Below are positions 52,675-60,075 of a DNA stretch of 64,000 nucleotides, in pieces. The DNA is taken from the NCBI GenBank assembly GCA_017461725.1, contig JAFTXG010000021.1:51163-115162 (forward strand), read 5' to 3'. Every line of letters begins with the position of its first letter. The stretch's first letter is position 1. The DNA comes from Lachnospiraceae bacterium. GTDB lineage: Bacteria; Bacillota; Clostridia; Lachnospirales; Lachnospiraceae. The position numbers were made by a program, and so were the translations under genes. The notes under the pieces were generated by a model that was given only the letters and a program-made list of their open reading frames with translations, searched no databases and was not told the DNA's origin.

Positions 52675-53604
52675 TTACAAATACGCATTCAATTCATCCG
52701 CCGTCGGTATACTTCCGGCAGCTCCACGTCTGGTCACGCTGATCCCGGCGGCAATGGCCGCCAGCTTGGCAGCTTCCTCCAGACGTTTTCCCAGCGCAAG
52801 TGCCGCGGTCAGGGTTCCGTTAAAGGTATCTCCGGCTCCGGTGGTGTCGATTGCCGTTCCACAGGATACGGCAGGTATCATACTTGCTTTTCCTCCGTCG
52901 ATCAGCAGAGCGCCTTTGCAGCCCATGGTGATGACCGCCTGTTTTACGCCCAGCTTTCGCAGCGCTTCCAGAAAGTCCTGCTCTGAGGGTTCCTCGCTCT
53001 CCGCAAATCCGGCGAGCACTTTCGCCTCCCCGTAGTTCGGGGTGATGACCTCACAACCGGCAAAAAGTTCCGGCGGGATGTGATCAGCCGGGGCCGGATT
53101 GAAAATCACCGGAATATGTAACTGACTCGCCAGTGCAAATGAGGCCTCCAGACACTCTGTTGACAACTCGTTCTGCAAAAGCAGATATTCACAGTCTGCG
53201 ATTTCCTTTCTGATCTCTTCCCTCTGCAGATCCTCTCCGCTTAGCTTTTTCGCGGCACCGCTGTAAACGGACACGGTGTTCTCACTGTCCGCCCTTGTGG
53301 TGATCACTGCGTAGGCCGTAGGCTCAGTTTTTTTCACCAGACAGGCGGTGATGCCCTCCTTCTCCAGTTCCGTCTTGCATTCCACACCGTTTGTGTCGTC
53401 TCCCACCGCGCCGATAAACACGGTCTTTACCCCCATTCGCGCACAGGCGATGGCCTGATTATAGCCCTTACCGCCCAGCTCGAAGAACAGAGATGAACAG
53501 GCGATGGTCTCCCCCGGTGCAGGGAAATGATCCGCTGCCATAAACGCTGACTGACCGGCCAATCCGATTACCGCGACCTTTCCTTTTTTTCTACTTCTTT
53601 CCAT
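52675..53604 (-). CDS. PfkB-family sugar kinase (ribokinase-like)
   Basis: A 309-aa kinase with both PfkB signatures: GGKGYNQAIACARMG (44-58) and the catalytic loop DTTGAGDTFNG (about 252-262, Asp of GAGD as base). Ribokinase-type proteins phosphorylate a monosaccharide with ATP. In this cluster a hexosamine or N-acetylhexosamine released by GH20 is the plausible substrate. AGGAGAGACAAC precedes the ATG. It lies between the GH20 and the SIS genes, separated from the latter by 143 bases with a GCCAAC-AAC-GTTGGC hairpin (53682-53696). Confidence 0.9.
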   Translation of the reverse strand: MERSRKKGKVAVIGLAGQSAFMAADHFPAPGETIACSSLFFELGGKGYNQAIACARMGVKTVFIGAVGDDTNGVECKTELEKEGITACLVKKTEPTAYAVITTRADSENTVSVYSGAAKKLSGEDLQREEIRKEIADCEYLLLQNELSTECLEASFALASQLHIPVIFNPAPADHIPPELFAGCEVITPNYGEAKVLAGFAESEEPSEQDFLEALRKLGVKQAVITMGCKGALLIDGGKASMIPAVSCGTAIDTTGAGDTFNGTLTAALALGKRLEEAAKLAAIAAGISVTRRGAAGSIPTADELNAYL

Positions 53605-53681
53605 GTTGTCTCTCCTGAAATGCTGCCCACTGCTCTTGACTTGCTGCGCGCAGGCAAACCTGTACTTTCATTTATGGCGTT

Positions 53682-53696
53682 GCCAACAACGTTGGC
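53682..53696. repeat. Short hairpin between kinase and SIS genes
   Basis: GCCAAC/GTTGGC with a 3-base loop inside the 143-base gap. CTGCGC/GCGCAG words (53645, 53717) flank it, so the gap may fold as a longer structured segment. No promoter is obvious. Confidence 0.45.
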
Positions 53697-53747
53697 TTGC
53701 GCTCTCCTGCGCAGAAAGCACTTGAACCCTGTCCTGTACTGAACTGA

Positions 53748-54479
53748 TTACAAGTGTTTAATTCTCGGCATATAGCGATCAATCAGCGCCTGATTTCGCT
53801 CCATTCCGCCGGGAATATTGCCGCTCATATAGGTAGGCGGGGTGATGCCCTTTTTCCACAGATTCTCATCCGCCTGAACCACGATGCTCTGTGCGATCAT
53901 GCATGCAGATATGGTAGAGATGGGACCCACTCTCATGCCGGTGTCCCCCACAGAAACTGCCGCGTCTCCGTGGCACGCGCCGTTGTCCAGAACGATATCC
54001 GCCACGTCATGAAGCTTCTTGCCGCTGGCATGTCTGGAAGTATCATTTGCATAGGCTCCTGAAACGATGGCAATCACAGGGATACCTTTTTCCTTGGCGC
54101 ACATGGCCATCTCGATGGGCACTGAATTGATTCCCGAGGTGGATGCCACCAGAAGAACATCATTTGTTGTCAGACCGTACCGCTCAAACACCGGCTTGGC
54201 CAGACCTGACATCCGCTCATAGTGACTGCTCTTCACTGCGCCCTCATGGAGCATCAGATCTCCGTCCAGCATGGCGCACACGGGGGCAGTTCCTCCCGCG
54301 CGATAAAACAGATCCTCCCCGATAATGTGAGAATGACCGCAGCCGAACACATACAGCATACCATCCTTCGCCAGACTCTCCGCCACCAGTTCAGCTGCTT
54401 TCTCGATTTTTCCGCTCTGGGTCTCCATGACCTTGGCAAGGACACTTTCCACCTGTTTGAAATATTCCTGATACAGCAT
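53748..54479 (-). CDS. SIS-domain sugar isomerase-like protein, UPF0309-type (copy 1)
   Basis: A 243-aa protein with a single SIS domain: KDGMLYVFGCGHSHIIGEDLFYRAGG (strand-loop for sugar phosphate), NDVLLVASTSGINSVPIEMAM (STSG motif) and a second acidic loop region. SIS proteins bind phosphosugars and act as isomerases, deacetylases/deaminases or regulators. It is paralogous to the next gene (similar C-terminus: PRIKHL versus KRIPML). Together they probably form a heteromer acting on the product of the PfkB kinase. AGAAGGGAGATG precedes the ATG. Confidence 0.88.
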   Translation of the reverse strand: MLYQEYFKQVESVLAKVMETQSGKIEKAAELVAESLAKDGMLYVFGCGHSHIIGEDLFYRAGGTAPVCAMLDGDLMLHEGAVKSSHYERMSGLAKPVFERYGLTTNDVLLVASTSGINSVPIEMAMCAKEKGIPVIAIVSGAYANDTSRHASGKKLHDVADIVLDNGACHGDAAVSVGDTGMRVGPISTISACMIAQSIVVQADENLWKKGITPPTYMSGNIPGGMERNQALIDRYMPRIKHL

Positions 54480-54584
54480 GTTACATCTCCCTTCTGTCCG
54501 TTACTGGACAAATACTCTTTATACGTTAATTTGCGGATCGGATATTGCTCCCCGATGCCATCCATGTACAAATGCATCCTTTCA

Positions 54585-55328
54585 TCACAGCATCGGAATC
54601 CGCTTCTCATATTTTTCCATCAGTGCCACATTTCTCGCCGACCCTTCAGGCGTGTTGGCATTTGCCCACACCGGCGGCATGATTCCTTTTTTCAGACATT
54701 CTTTCATCGCGGAAAGCTCGATCAGATGGGCAATAGCGAAGGTCCCGATCCCGGACAGCGGCCCTGCCTTAACCTCCATTCCCTCCAACAAAAGCTCTGC
54801 GTCGTCCACCGTGTTACAGTCGTCAATATAGATATCCACAAGGTCACGAAGGTTTTCTTTTCCGACAGCGCGGATATCGGCATCGGCAGGCGTCTCATCC
54901 TGCCAGTGACTGCTGGCAACGCCGATCACCTTGGCCCCCAACGCTTTCGCCTTCTTTGCCGCGTCGATGCAGGTGGCATTGACCCCGATGGTATGGAATA
55001 GAAGCAATACATCGCCTTCTCCAATCCCACTGGCCTCAATGAGCGAACTTCCCAGCCCTGCTGCACGCTCCAATGCAATAAATTTCTTCGCCTGACTCAA
55101 GGCAGACAGACCGTATTCCACGATGGGATAGATATTTGCCAACCCACCGATCCGGAAAAACATCTCGCCGACCACCAGCGATGTATGTCCGCCCGCACCA
55201 AATACATAGATCAGACGATCCTGGGCGATGGCTGCTGTCAGCAGTTGTCCGGCACGCTCAATGCGCTCTGCCTGTGTCGTTTCGATCTTTTGAAGACGGT
55301 CTTCCACCAGTTTGATATATTCGTTCAT
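54585..55328 (-). CDS. SIS-domain sugar isomerase-like protein (copy 2)
   Basis: A 247-aa paralogue of the downstream gene, with IYVFGAGGHTSLVVGEMFFRIGG (about 38-60), GDVLLLFHTIGVNATCIDAA where STSG is replaced by HTIG, and the ending NVALMEKYEKRIPML. The altered serine loop suggests that this subunit differs in sugar binding from copy 1, as in paired SIS enzymes with one catalytic and one regulatory chain. I chose ATG 55328 (AAGGAGGGCCAA upstream). First gene of the cluster, promoter at 55348-55377. Confidence 0.87.
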   Translation of the reverse strand: MNEYIKLVEDRLQKIETTQAERIERAGQLLTAAIAQDRLIYVFGAGGHTSLVVGEMFFRIGGLANIYPIVEYGLSALSQAKKFIALERAAGLGSSLIEASGIGEGDVLLLFHTIGVNATCIDAAKKAKALGAKVIGVASSHWQDETPADADIRAVGKENLRDLVDIYIDDCNTVDDAELLLEGMEVKAGPLSGIGTFAIAHLIELSAMKECLKKGIMPPVWANANTPEGSARNVALMEKYEKRIPML

Positions 55329-55347
55329 TTGGCCCTCCTTTTTCATC

Positions 55348-55377
55348 ATTGTAGCAAAGTGCCCCTATCACCAACAA
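55348..55377 (-). promoter_or_regulatory. Predicted promoter of the SIS-kinase-GH20 cluster
   Basis: Minus strand: TTGTTG (55377-55372), 18-base spacer, TACAAT (55353-55348), with a very short leader (about 13 bases) to the ATG at 55328. Confidence 0.5.
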
Positions 55378-55413
55378 CCAACAAAAGGAAGAGAAAGGTT
55401 TAAATTTCATAAC

Positions 55414-55442
55414 TTTACATCCCATATACTTTTTGCTATACT
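55414..55442 (+). promoter_or_regulatory. Predicted promoter of the AraC gene at 55514
   Basis: TTTACA (55414-55419), 17-base spacer, TATACT (55437-55442), a close match to consensus. Divergent from the cluster promoter; the 35 bases between the two -35 boxes would hold regulator sites. Confidence 0.65.
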
Positions 55443-55513
55443 GGAACTGATCCGATGGGTATTTTGACTAAACCGACAGATTGCCGATAACGATTTTTAC
55501 TAAGGAGAGCCCT

Positions 55514-56290
55514 ATGTTCTTTTCCGATCCCGATACCTCTTTTCGCATCCTGGCTGTTCTGGATATGGAATGGCAGAAAAACGACACTCAGGTTCAGCCC
55601 AGACCATTCCACGCGCTGTCGCTACGCCTTGAGGGAAATGCCTTTTTTTCCGATGCACATCACAGTGTCCAATCAAAAAACGGCGATCTGCTGTATATGC
55701 CAGCCGGATCACCGTATTATCTGCGTTCGGAAAGAGAACACATTATCGTTATTCACTTTGAAATGAGCGATGATACCGCTCGCAGTTTTGAACTGTTCTC
55801 CCCGAAAAACACGGTCGTGTTTGAGGATCTGTTCCGCTCAATCAATGAAACCTGGATCAATAAAAATCCAGGCTTCTACTATAAATCCATGTCCATTTTA
55901 TACAAAATATTTGAACAGATGACCAGACAGTTCAGTCCGATCTACGCAGAATCTTCCTATCAGAAGATAAAATCTGCGGTCAATTATCTGCATCTGCATT
56001 TCACCGATGCTGATCTGTCCATCACCAAGCTCTGTGAGATCGCAAGCTTGAGTGACACTCAGTTTCGCAAGCTGTTTTTCGAGGTTTACCGCACTACCCC
56101 GCTCAATTACATCAATACCCTGCGCATTGATTACGCCGCTGAACTCCTCACCGGCAGTTTTTTCAGCGTGGAGGAAATCTCCGCCAAATCCGGCTTTTCC
56201 GACTCTAAGCATTTCAGCACAGTATTTAAAAAATATAAGCAGTGCTCACCGTCGACCTATAAAAAGACCTCTTACCCGCTGAAACCATAG
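55514..56290 (+). CDS. AraC-family transcriptional regulator with cupin-like N-terminus
   Basis: A 258-aa protein: N-terminal sugar-binding cupin (about 20-100, DLLYMPAGSPYYLRSEREHIIVIHF), then a C-terminal AraC helix-turn-helix pair (about 160-255, LSITKLCEIASLSDTQFRKLFFEV, VEEISAKSGFSDSKHFSTVFKKY). It probably activates the divergent glycan cluster in response to its sugar. I chose ATG 55514 with AAGGAG seven bases upstream, 11 codons within the longer frame. Solitary, with its own promoter. Confidence 0.93.
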   Translation: MFFSDPDTSFRILAVLDMEWQKNDTQVQPRPFHALSLRLEGNAFFSDAHHSVQSKNGDLLYMPAGSPYYLRSEREHIIVIHFEMSDDTARSFELFSPKNTVVFEDLFRSINETWINKNPGFYYKSMSILYKIFEQMTRQFSPIYAESSYQKIKSAVNYLHLHFTDADLSITKLCEIASLSDTQFRKLFFEVYRTTPLNYINTLRIDYAAELLTGSFFSVEEISAKSGFSDSKHFSTVFKKYKQCSPSTYKKTSYPLKP

Positions 56291-56311
56291 CTGTGATTTG
56301 ACAAAGCAGAG

Positions 56312-56734
56312 TCAACTCTGCGTCTTTGCCTTATTTGCAGCCTTTTCCGCCTTCTCCTCTGCCTTCTTCTGCTTACGCTTCTCCTTCCACTCCACCCACT
56401 GTCCGTGGTACTTTGCGTACAGATCCTTCAGTTTTTTCAGTGTCTTCTGATCGTTCGGGAACCACCACCGCAGCAAAAACATGGCGATGATTACCGTCAG
56501 GACCTTCTCGGGCGTAAAGGGGAACCAGAGGAATGCCATATAAGCTCCGGCCACCGCCGTCATCCAGGTAATGTCACAGGCGGTTCCCACCGCCAGAAAC
56601 ACATACGACCAGCCGTTGGTGATGATCCAACCCACGCCCAGACACAGGAGCAGTCTCGGGTTTAAGATAAACTGCAGGGCTGTCTTTCCCCATTGCTTTA
56701 TTTTTTTCATCCAGTACTTGATCTTATCTTTCAT
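56312..56734 (-). CDS. Hypothetical membrane protein with lysine/alanine-rich tail
   Basis: A 140-aa protein: basic N-terminus (KDKIKYWMKKIKQWGK), two or three hydrophobic helices (about 25-45, 50-62 and 75-90) and a highly charged C-terminal helix (EWKEKRKQKKAEEKAEKAANKAK). Function unknown. The start ATG 56734 has GAAAGCGACG upstream, a weak site. A pair of 18-bp direct repeats lies just upstream at 56805-56855. Confidence 0.65.
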   Translation of the reverse strand: MKDKIKYWMKKIKQWGKTALQFILNPRLLLCLGVGWIITNGWSYVFLAVGTACDITWMTAVAGAYMAFLWFPFTPEKVLTVIIAMFLLRWWFPNDQKTLKKLKDLYAKYHGQWVEWKEKRKQKKAEEKAEKAANKAKTQS

Positions 56735-56796
56735 GTTGCGTCGCTTTCCTTTTCTCCACTCTTATTTCTTTCGGACAGCTGTCACGCTCGCCCGGG

Positions 56797-56855
56797 TGAC
56801 AGCATCTGTTCACAGTTATCGTCTTCTGTGTGACAAGTCTGTTCACAGTTATCGT
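56797..56855. repeat. Direct repeat, two ~26-bp units with an 18-bp identical core
   Basis: TCTGTTCACAGTTATCGT occurs at 56805-56822 and 56838-56855 (period 33), each preceded by GTGACA. A GACAGCTGTC palindrome follows at 56774. It lies 60-120 bases upstream of the minus-strand membrane gene. I recall similar words in other Lachnospiraceae intergenic regions but cannot verify that here. Confidence 0.75.
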
Positions 56856-56896
56856 TTTGTGAGCAATTACATTCATCGCCCAATATGCTCTGTCCT

Positions 56897-57790
56897 CTAC
56901 TCAAATTCATCTCTGTGATCCAGAAAGAAGTCCGCATATAGTCTCACATTTTCCAGTTCCGTCCAGCGCCGCTCTCTCACCGGCACCGCGTCCAGATCAT
57001 ACACCTTGGCCCCCGCCATGGACAACAGAAACGGCGAGTGGGTCGCCATAATGAACTGACATCCGAAAAACCGGGCTGAATCCTCGATAAACTGCGCCAG
57101 CTTGATCTGCAGGCCCGCCGCCAGCGAGTTCTCCGGCTCGTCCAGCAGATATATCCCATTCTCCTTGATATGCTCCGTAAAATACATAAATGCGCTCTCC
57201 CCGTTGGAACGCTCCGGCAGATTGCCCATGACATTCTCCTTCACGTATTTGGACGGAGTCAGCCGCTTCGCCGCATTGTGGGCCTTCAGCTCCTCATAAT
57301 CCGCCAGCGACCTCATCTGAAAGCTGGCGTGGTGCCTACTCAGATAATTTTTCCGCTCCCTGTAATCGTCCATCAGTTCCTCACGCCTGCGGTCTATCCC
57401 CTCATTCATGGCGCGGATGTCCAGCACATAGTCAAACACATCGTCGCTGGTGATCATCTGGATATTGTCGGTCCAGGCTCCGCGGTTCATCTTCGGTTTG
57501 CAGGCCCTCGCGTAATCGTCAAAGAACGGGCTGCGGTTAAAATAGGTTCCCCGCACCGCCTCCAGACGCTGTGCAATCACATTGAGGAGCGTCGTCTTGC
57601 CGGAACCATTTCCGCCGTAAAATATGGTGATCGGCGCGAAGGAAAGACCGGTCAATCCCTTCTCCGGAAACAGCTTAAACGGATAGGGGTGACCGTAGCA
57701 GGTCATCTTCATTTTCATATCGTCATTCAGATACCCCTCCTCCCACCTGACAGAGGGAAGCTGAAAGGAATCAATATATATCTGTGCCAT
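56897..57790 (-). CDS. AAA-family ATPase (AAA_23/AAA_21-type, single domain)
   Basis: A 297-aa ATPase of the stand-alone ABC/SMC-like fold: Walker A FYGGNGSGKTTLLN (57-70), a central helical insert, signature-like LPERSNGESAFMYF (about 195-208), Walker B IYLLDEPENSLA and the H-loop MATHSPFLLSM. Such proteins resemble RecF/OLD-like and retron- or defence-related ATPases, but no partner nuclease is adjacent. Function unknown. AAGAGGACATTCT precedes the ATG. Confidence 0.9.
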   Translation of the reverse strand: MAQIYIDSFQLPSVRWEEGYLNDDMKMKMTCYGHPYPFKLFPEKGLTGLSFAPITIFYGGNGSGKTTLLNVIAQRLEAVRGTYFNRSPFFDDYARACKPKMNRGAWTDNIQMITSDDVFDYVLDIRAMNEGIDRRREELMDDYRERKNYLSRHHASFQMRSLADYEELKAHNAAKRLTPSKYVKENVMGNLPERSNGESAFMYFTEHIKENGIYLLDEPENSLAAGLQIKLAQFIEDSARFFGCQFIMATHSPFLLSMAGAKVYDLDAVPVRERRWTELENVRLYADFFLDHRDEFE

Positions 57791-57962
57791 AGAATGTCCT
57801 CTTAATCAGCTGCGCGTCCATAATATATCTCTTATGTCTCCGAGCATTTCGGCCCCGCGCGTTACTATTCGTACTATATCACAAAATTAAGGCGCTGAAA
57901 ACCTCTTCATGGGCTTCAGCACCTTAAAATTTCTTTAACATATCCTTATAAATCGGAATCAA

Positions 57963-59339
57963 CTACTTAATTTTCTGTTTCAGTGCCTCACTTACGCCCT
58001 CATCCACACTGAAAATATAGGTATCCTCCTCCGTGGTCACCACCACAAACGCATCGTCCTCCGGATTAAGCAGCATCTGACACACACCGTAGCCATCCAC
58101 ACGAAATTGTCCCTTGAGCAGAGTGTCCATGTTGGTGCCAATGTCCTTTCTCGTCGGCGGAAGCTCATCGATATGTTCCACCGACTGGATATCCTCCAGT
58201 TCAATGACATACTCTTCTTTCAGGTGACTGGCGATCAGCGTCTCATTCTTCAAGTGGACATTGATCGGTGTAAACTCCTCCGCCATCAGCCAGAATCCCA
58301 TGAATGGCATTGCCAGAATCACAATGATTCCGATGAACATATAGACCTTTCCGCCGGTGGTGGCCAGATTCACCGTCATATTCATACCGGTGCGGGCATT
58401 CTTCAGAATGTGTTTATCCCTCGGATTATAATAGATACTGCCCCAAAGCCAGTATTCATCCTCATCCTTATATTCGTCAGTGATGTACTTCCTTGACAGG
58501 TTCTCCTGCACACGGCGGACCGTAAACTCGGTCTGGATCGCCAGCACCAGAATCACAACCGTATAGATCGCCGTCACCGCCAAAAGCCAGCCCACCCGGT
58601 CCATGAGGAAATACATGGCCAATGAGAACGCACCGGTCAGCCATGCAGAGCTGAGCATCATTTTGTGCCAGTTATAATGGCGCACTCTGGTCAGTGCAAT
58701 GGTCAGATCAGTCTGTTCGTTGACCATATCCACTTTCTGATGGCGGAAACCCTTGTAGGTGATGGCAAAAAAGAGGACAACGCAGACGAACATGGACAGG
58801 TAAACGCTCTCCATCCACCAGAAGGACTTGGTGCCCCAGAGTTCAAGACCCAGTATGCAGGGAATCAGACCCATGATCATCGGCGGCACATACCACCAGG
58901 GGGACGGCTCCCTTTGTACTTCGGCAATGGCAGTCAGATCCACCTTCACTTCCTGCGGCTCGCCCTTCGGCGGCTCGTATCCGTGCTCTTTTTTCAGCTC
59001 CTTCAAACGCTTCCAGCCACGGATATAAATCACCTGGGGATAGACAATGACCGCCACCAGCCAGAACATATCCCAGGTCATGGAGATCGACACCGACTTT
59101 ATGATGATCGCCGGCAACCCCAGCAAGGTCAAAATCCAAGTCCACCGATCCAGTTCCTTCCTGTACTCTCTGCCAATCCCCTCCACCTCGTCGGAATGAA
59201 TCAGCTCCGAGGGCAATGTCACGCCCAGCATAATATTCTTTTTCGGCTTCCACTCGTTTCTGGACGTAAAGTAGATAATCGGCAGCACAATATAAAACAT
59301 CAGAAACATAAACAGATTTATTCCGCGAAATCCAAACAT
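57963..59339 (-). CDS. Large membrane protein (DUF1648/DUF5808-like with PH-like C-terminus)
   Basis: A 458-aa protein: an N-terminal membrane helix (LFMFLMFYIVLPIIYFTS), a GVTLP-type segment (IMLGVTLPSELIH) typical of DUF1648-like proteins, at least six more helices between about 65 and 355, and a C-terminal soluble strand-rich part (HLKEEYVIELEDIQSVEHID) resembling bacterial PH domains. Three bases downstream of the GntR gene; GntR plus membrane protein of this kind is a recurring pair. I chose ATG 59339 with GGAGGGGTGAGTGT upstream. Function unknown. Confidence 0.8.
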   Translation of the reverse strand: MFGFRGINLFMFLMFYIVLPIIYFTSRNEWKPKKNIMLGVTLPSELIHSDEVEGIGREYRKELDRWTWILTLLGLPAIIIKSVSISMTWDMFWLVAVIVYPQVIYIRGWKRLKELKKEHGYEPPKGEPQEVKVDLTAIAEVQREPSPWWYVPPMIMGLIPCILGLELWGTKSFWWMESVYLSMFVCVVLFFAITYKGFRHQKVDMVNEQTDLTIALTRVRHYNWHKMMLSSAWLTGAFSLAMYFLMDRVGWLLAVTAIYTVVILVLAIQTEFTVRRVQENLSRKYITDEYKDEDEYWLWGSIYYNPRDKHILKNARTGMNMTVNLATTGGKVYMFIGIIVILAMPFMGFWLMAEEFTPINVHLKNETLIASHLKEEYVIELEDIQSVEHIDELPPTRKDIGTNMDTLLKGQFRVDGYGVCQMLLNPEDDAFVVVTTEEDTYIFSVDEGVSEALKQKIK

Positions 59340-59343
59340 ACAC

Positions 59344-59766
59344 TCACCCCTCCTGCAATGATTTCTTATCCTCAAAAAGTTCCGCACATAAGTCCAAAAA
59401 GTCTGATTTGCCCATCCCGGTCAGCTTCGCCTCGGCGATCACCAGCTTTAGTTCCTGTACCGTTCTTCCTTTCAGCTCTGCCTTTTTGCCCTGATCGGTT
59501 GATGATCCCGAAACACCGGGCACAGATTCCCGCTCCCGCACTCTGGCTCCGCTCCTCCGGTCCGCCACAATGATTCCCTCGGATTTCAGCAGCGCGTAGG
59601 CTTTGTTGACCGTCATGGTATTTACTCCGGCCTCATCGGCCAATGCACGGATAGTCGGCAGCCGCTCTCCCGGCTTTAACTGTCCGTCCGCCACGCCCAG
59701 CACGATCTGGTTGCGGATCTGCTGATAGATCGGCACTTCACTGGCAAAATCCAATTTTAATATCAT
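59344..59766 (-). CDS. GntR-family regulator (YtrA-like, short)
   Basis: A 140-aa protein with the winged helix PIYQQIRNQIVLGVADGQLKPGERLPTIRALADEAGVNTMTVNKAYALLKSEGIIV (about 12-70) and a short helical C-terminus without a large ligand domain, as in the YtrA subgroup. Such regulators repress a neighbouring membrane or ABC gene. ATG 59766 has AAGGGGG upstream. The perfect dyad at 59828-59850 is the likely operator. Confidence 0.93.
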   Translation of the reverse strand: MILKLDFASEVPIYQQIRNQIVLGVADGQLKPGERLPTIRALADEAGVNTMTVNKAYALLKSEGIIVADRRSGARVRERESVPGVSGSSTDQGKKAELKGRTVQELKLVIAEAKLTGMGKSDFLDLCAELFEDKKSLQEG

Positions 59767-59827
59767 GGTGGTCAGCCCCCTTTCTGTGGAATGAATGATG
59801 CTGCAACGCAGTATATTGATTTCCACT

Positions 59828-59850
59828 TTGTATTATTTATATTAATACAA
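59828..59850. promoter_or_regulatory. Palindromic operator upstream of the GntR gene
   Basis: TTGTATTA (59828-59835), 7 bases, TAATACAA (59843-59850): a perfect dyad of the TGTATTA type bound by YtrA-like GntR proteins, about 60 bases before the start codon. The other bases of 59851-60075 show direct repeats of GCAAAAACAGAT and TGGTTTACTCATCTC but no gene. Confidence 0.8.
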
Positions 59851-60075
59851 ACAGTTCATATTGTCAAGATATCGACGCCTTTAAACATGGGAATTTCAAC
59901 CGATACTCTTCACCAAATGCTGACTAAACAAAAACAGATCGCCATGCCAAGCAAAAACAGATGCCTCGTCCACGCCGGGAATCGACATCTGTTCTATACT
60001 CTTTGCGCTTTTTGGCGCTGCTATTTATTTGTCTCTGCGATTTATTCGCGTCTATGGTTTACTCATCTCTGTGGT

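Noticed and set aside
51911..53035. 374-residue plus-strand frame opposite GH20 and kinase genes
   Set aside because: Antisense to two recognised genes; translation lacks any domain.
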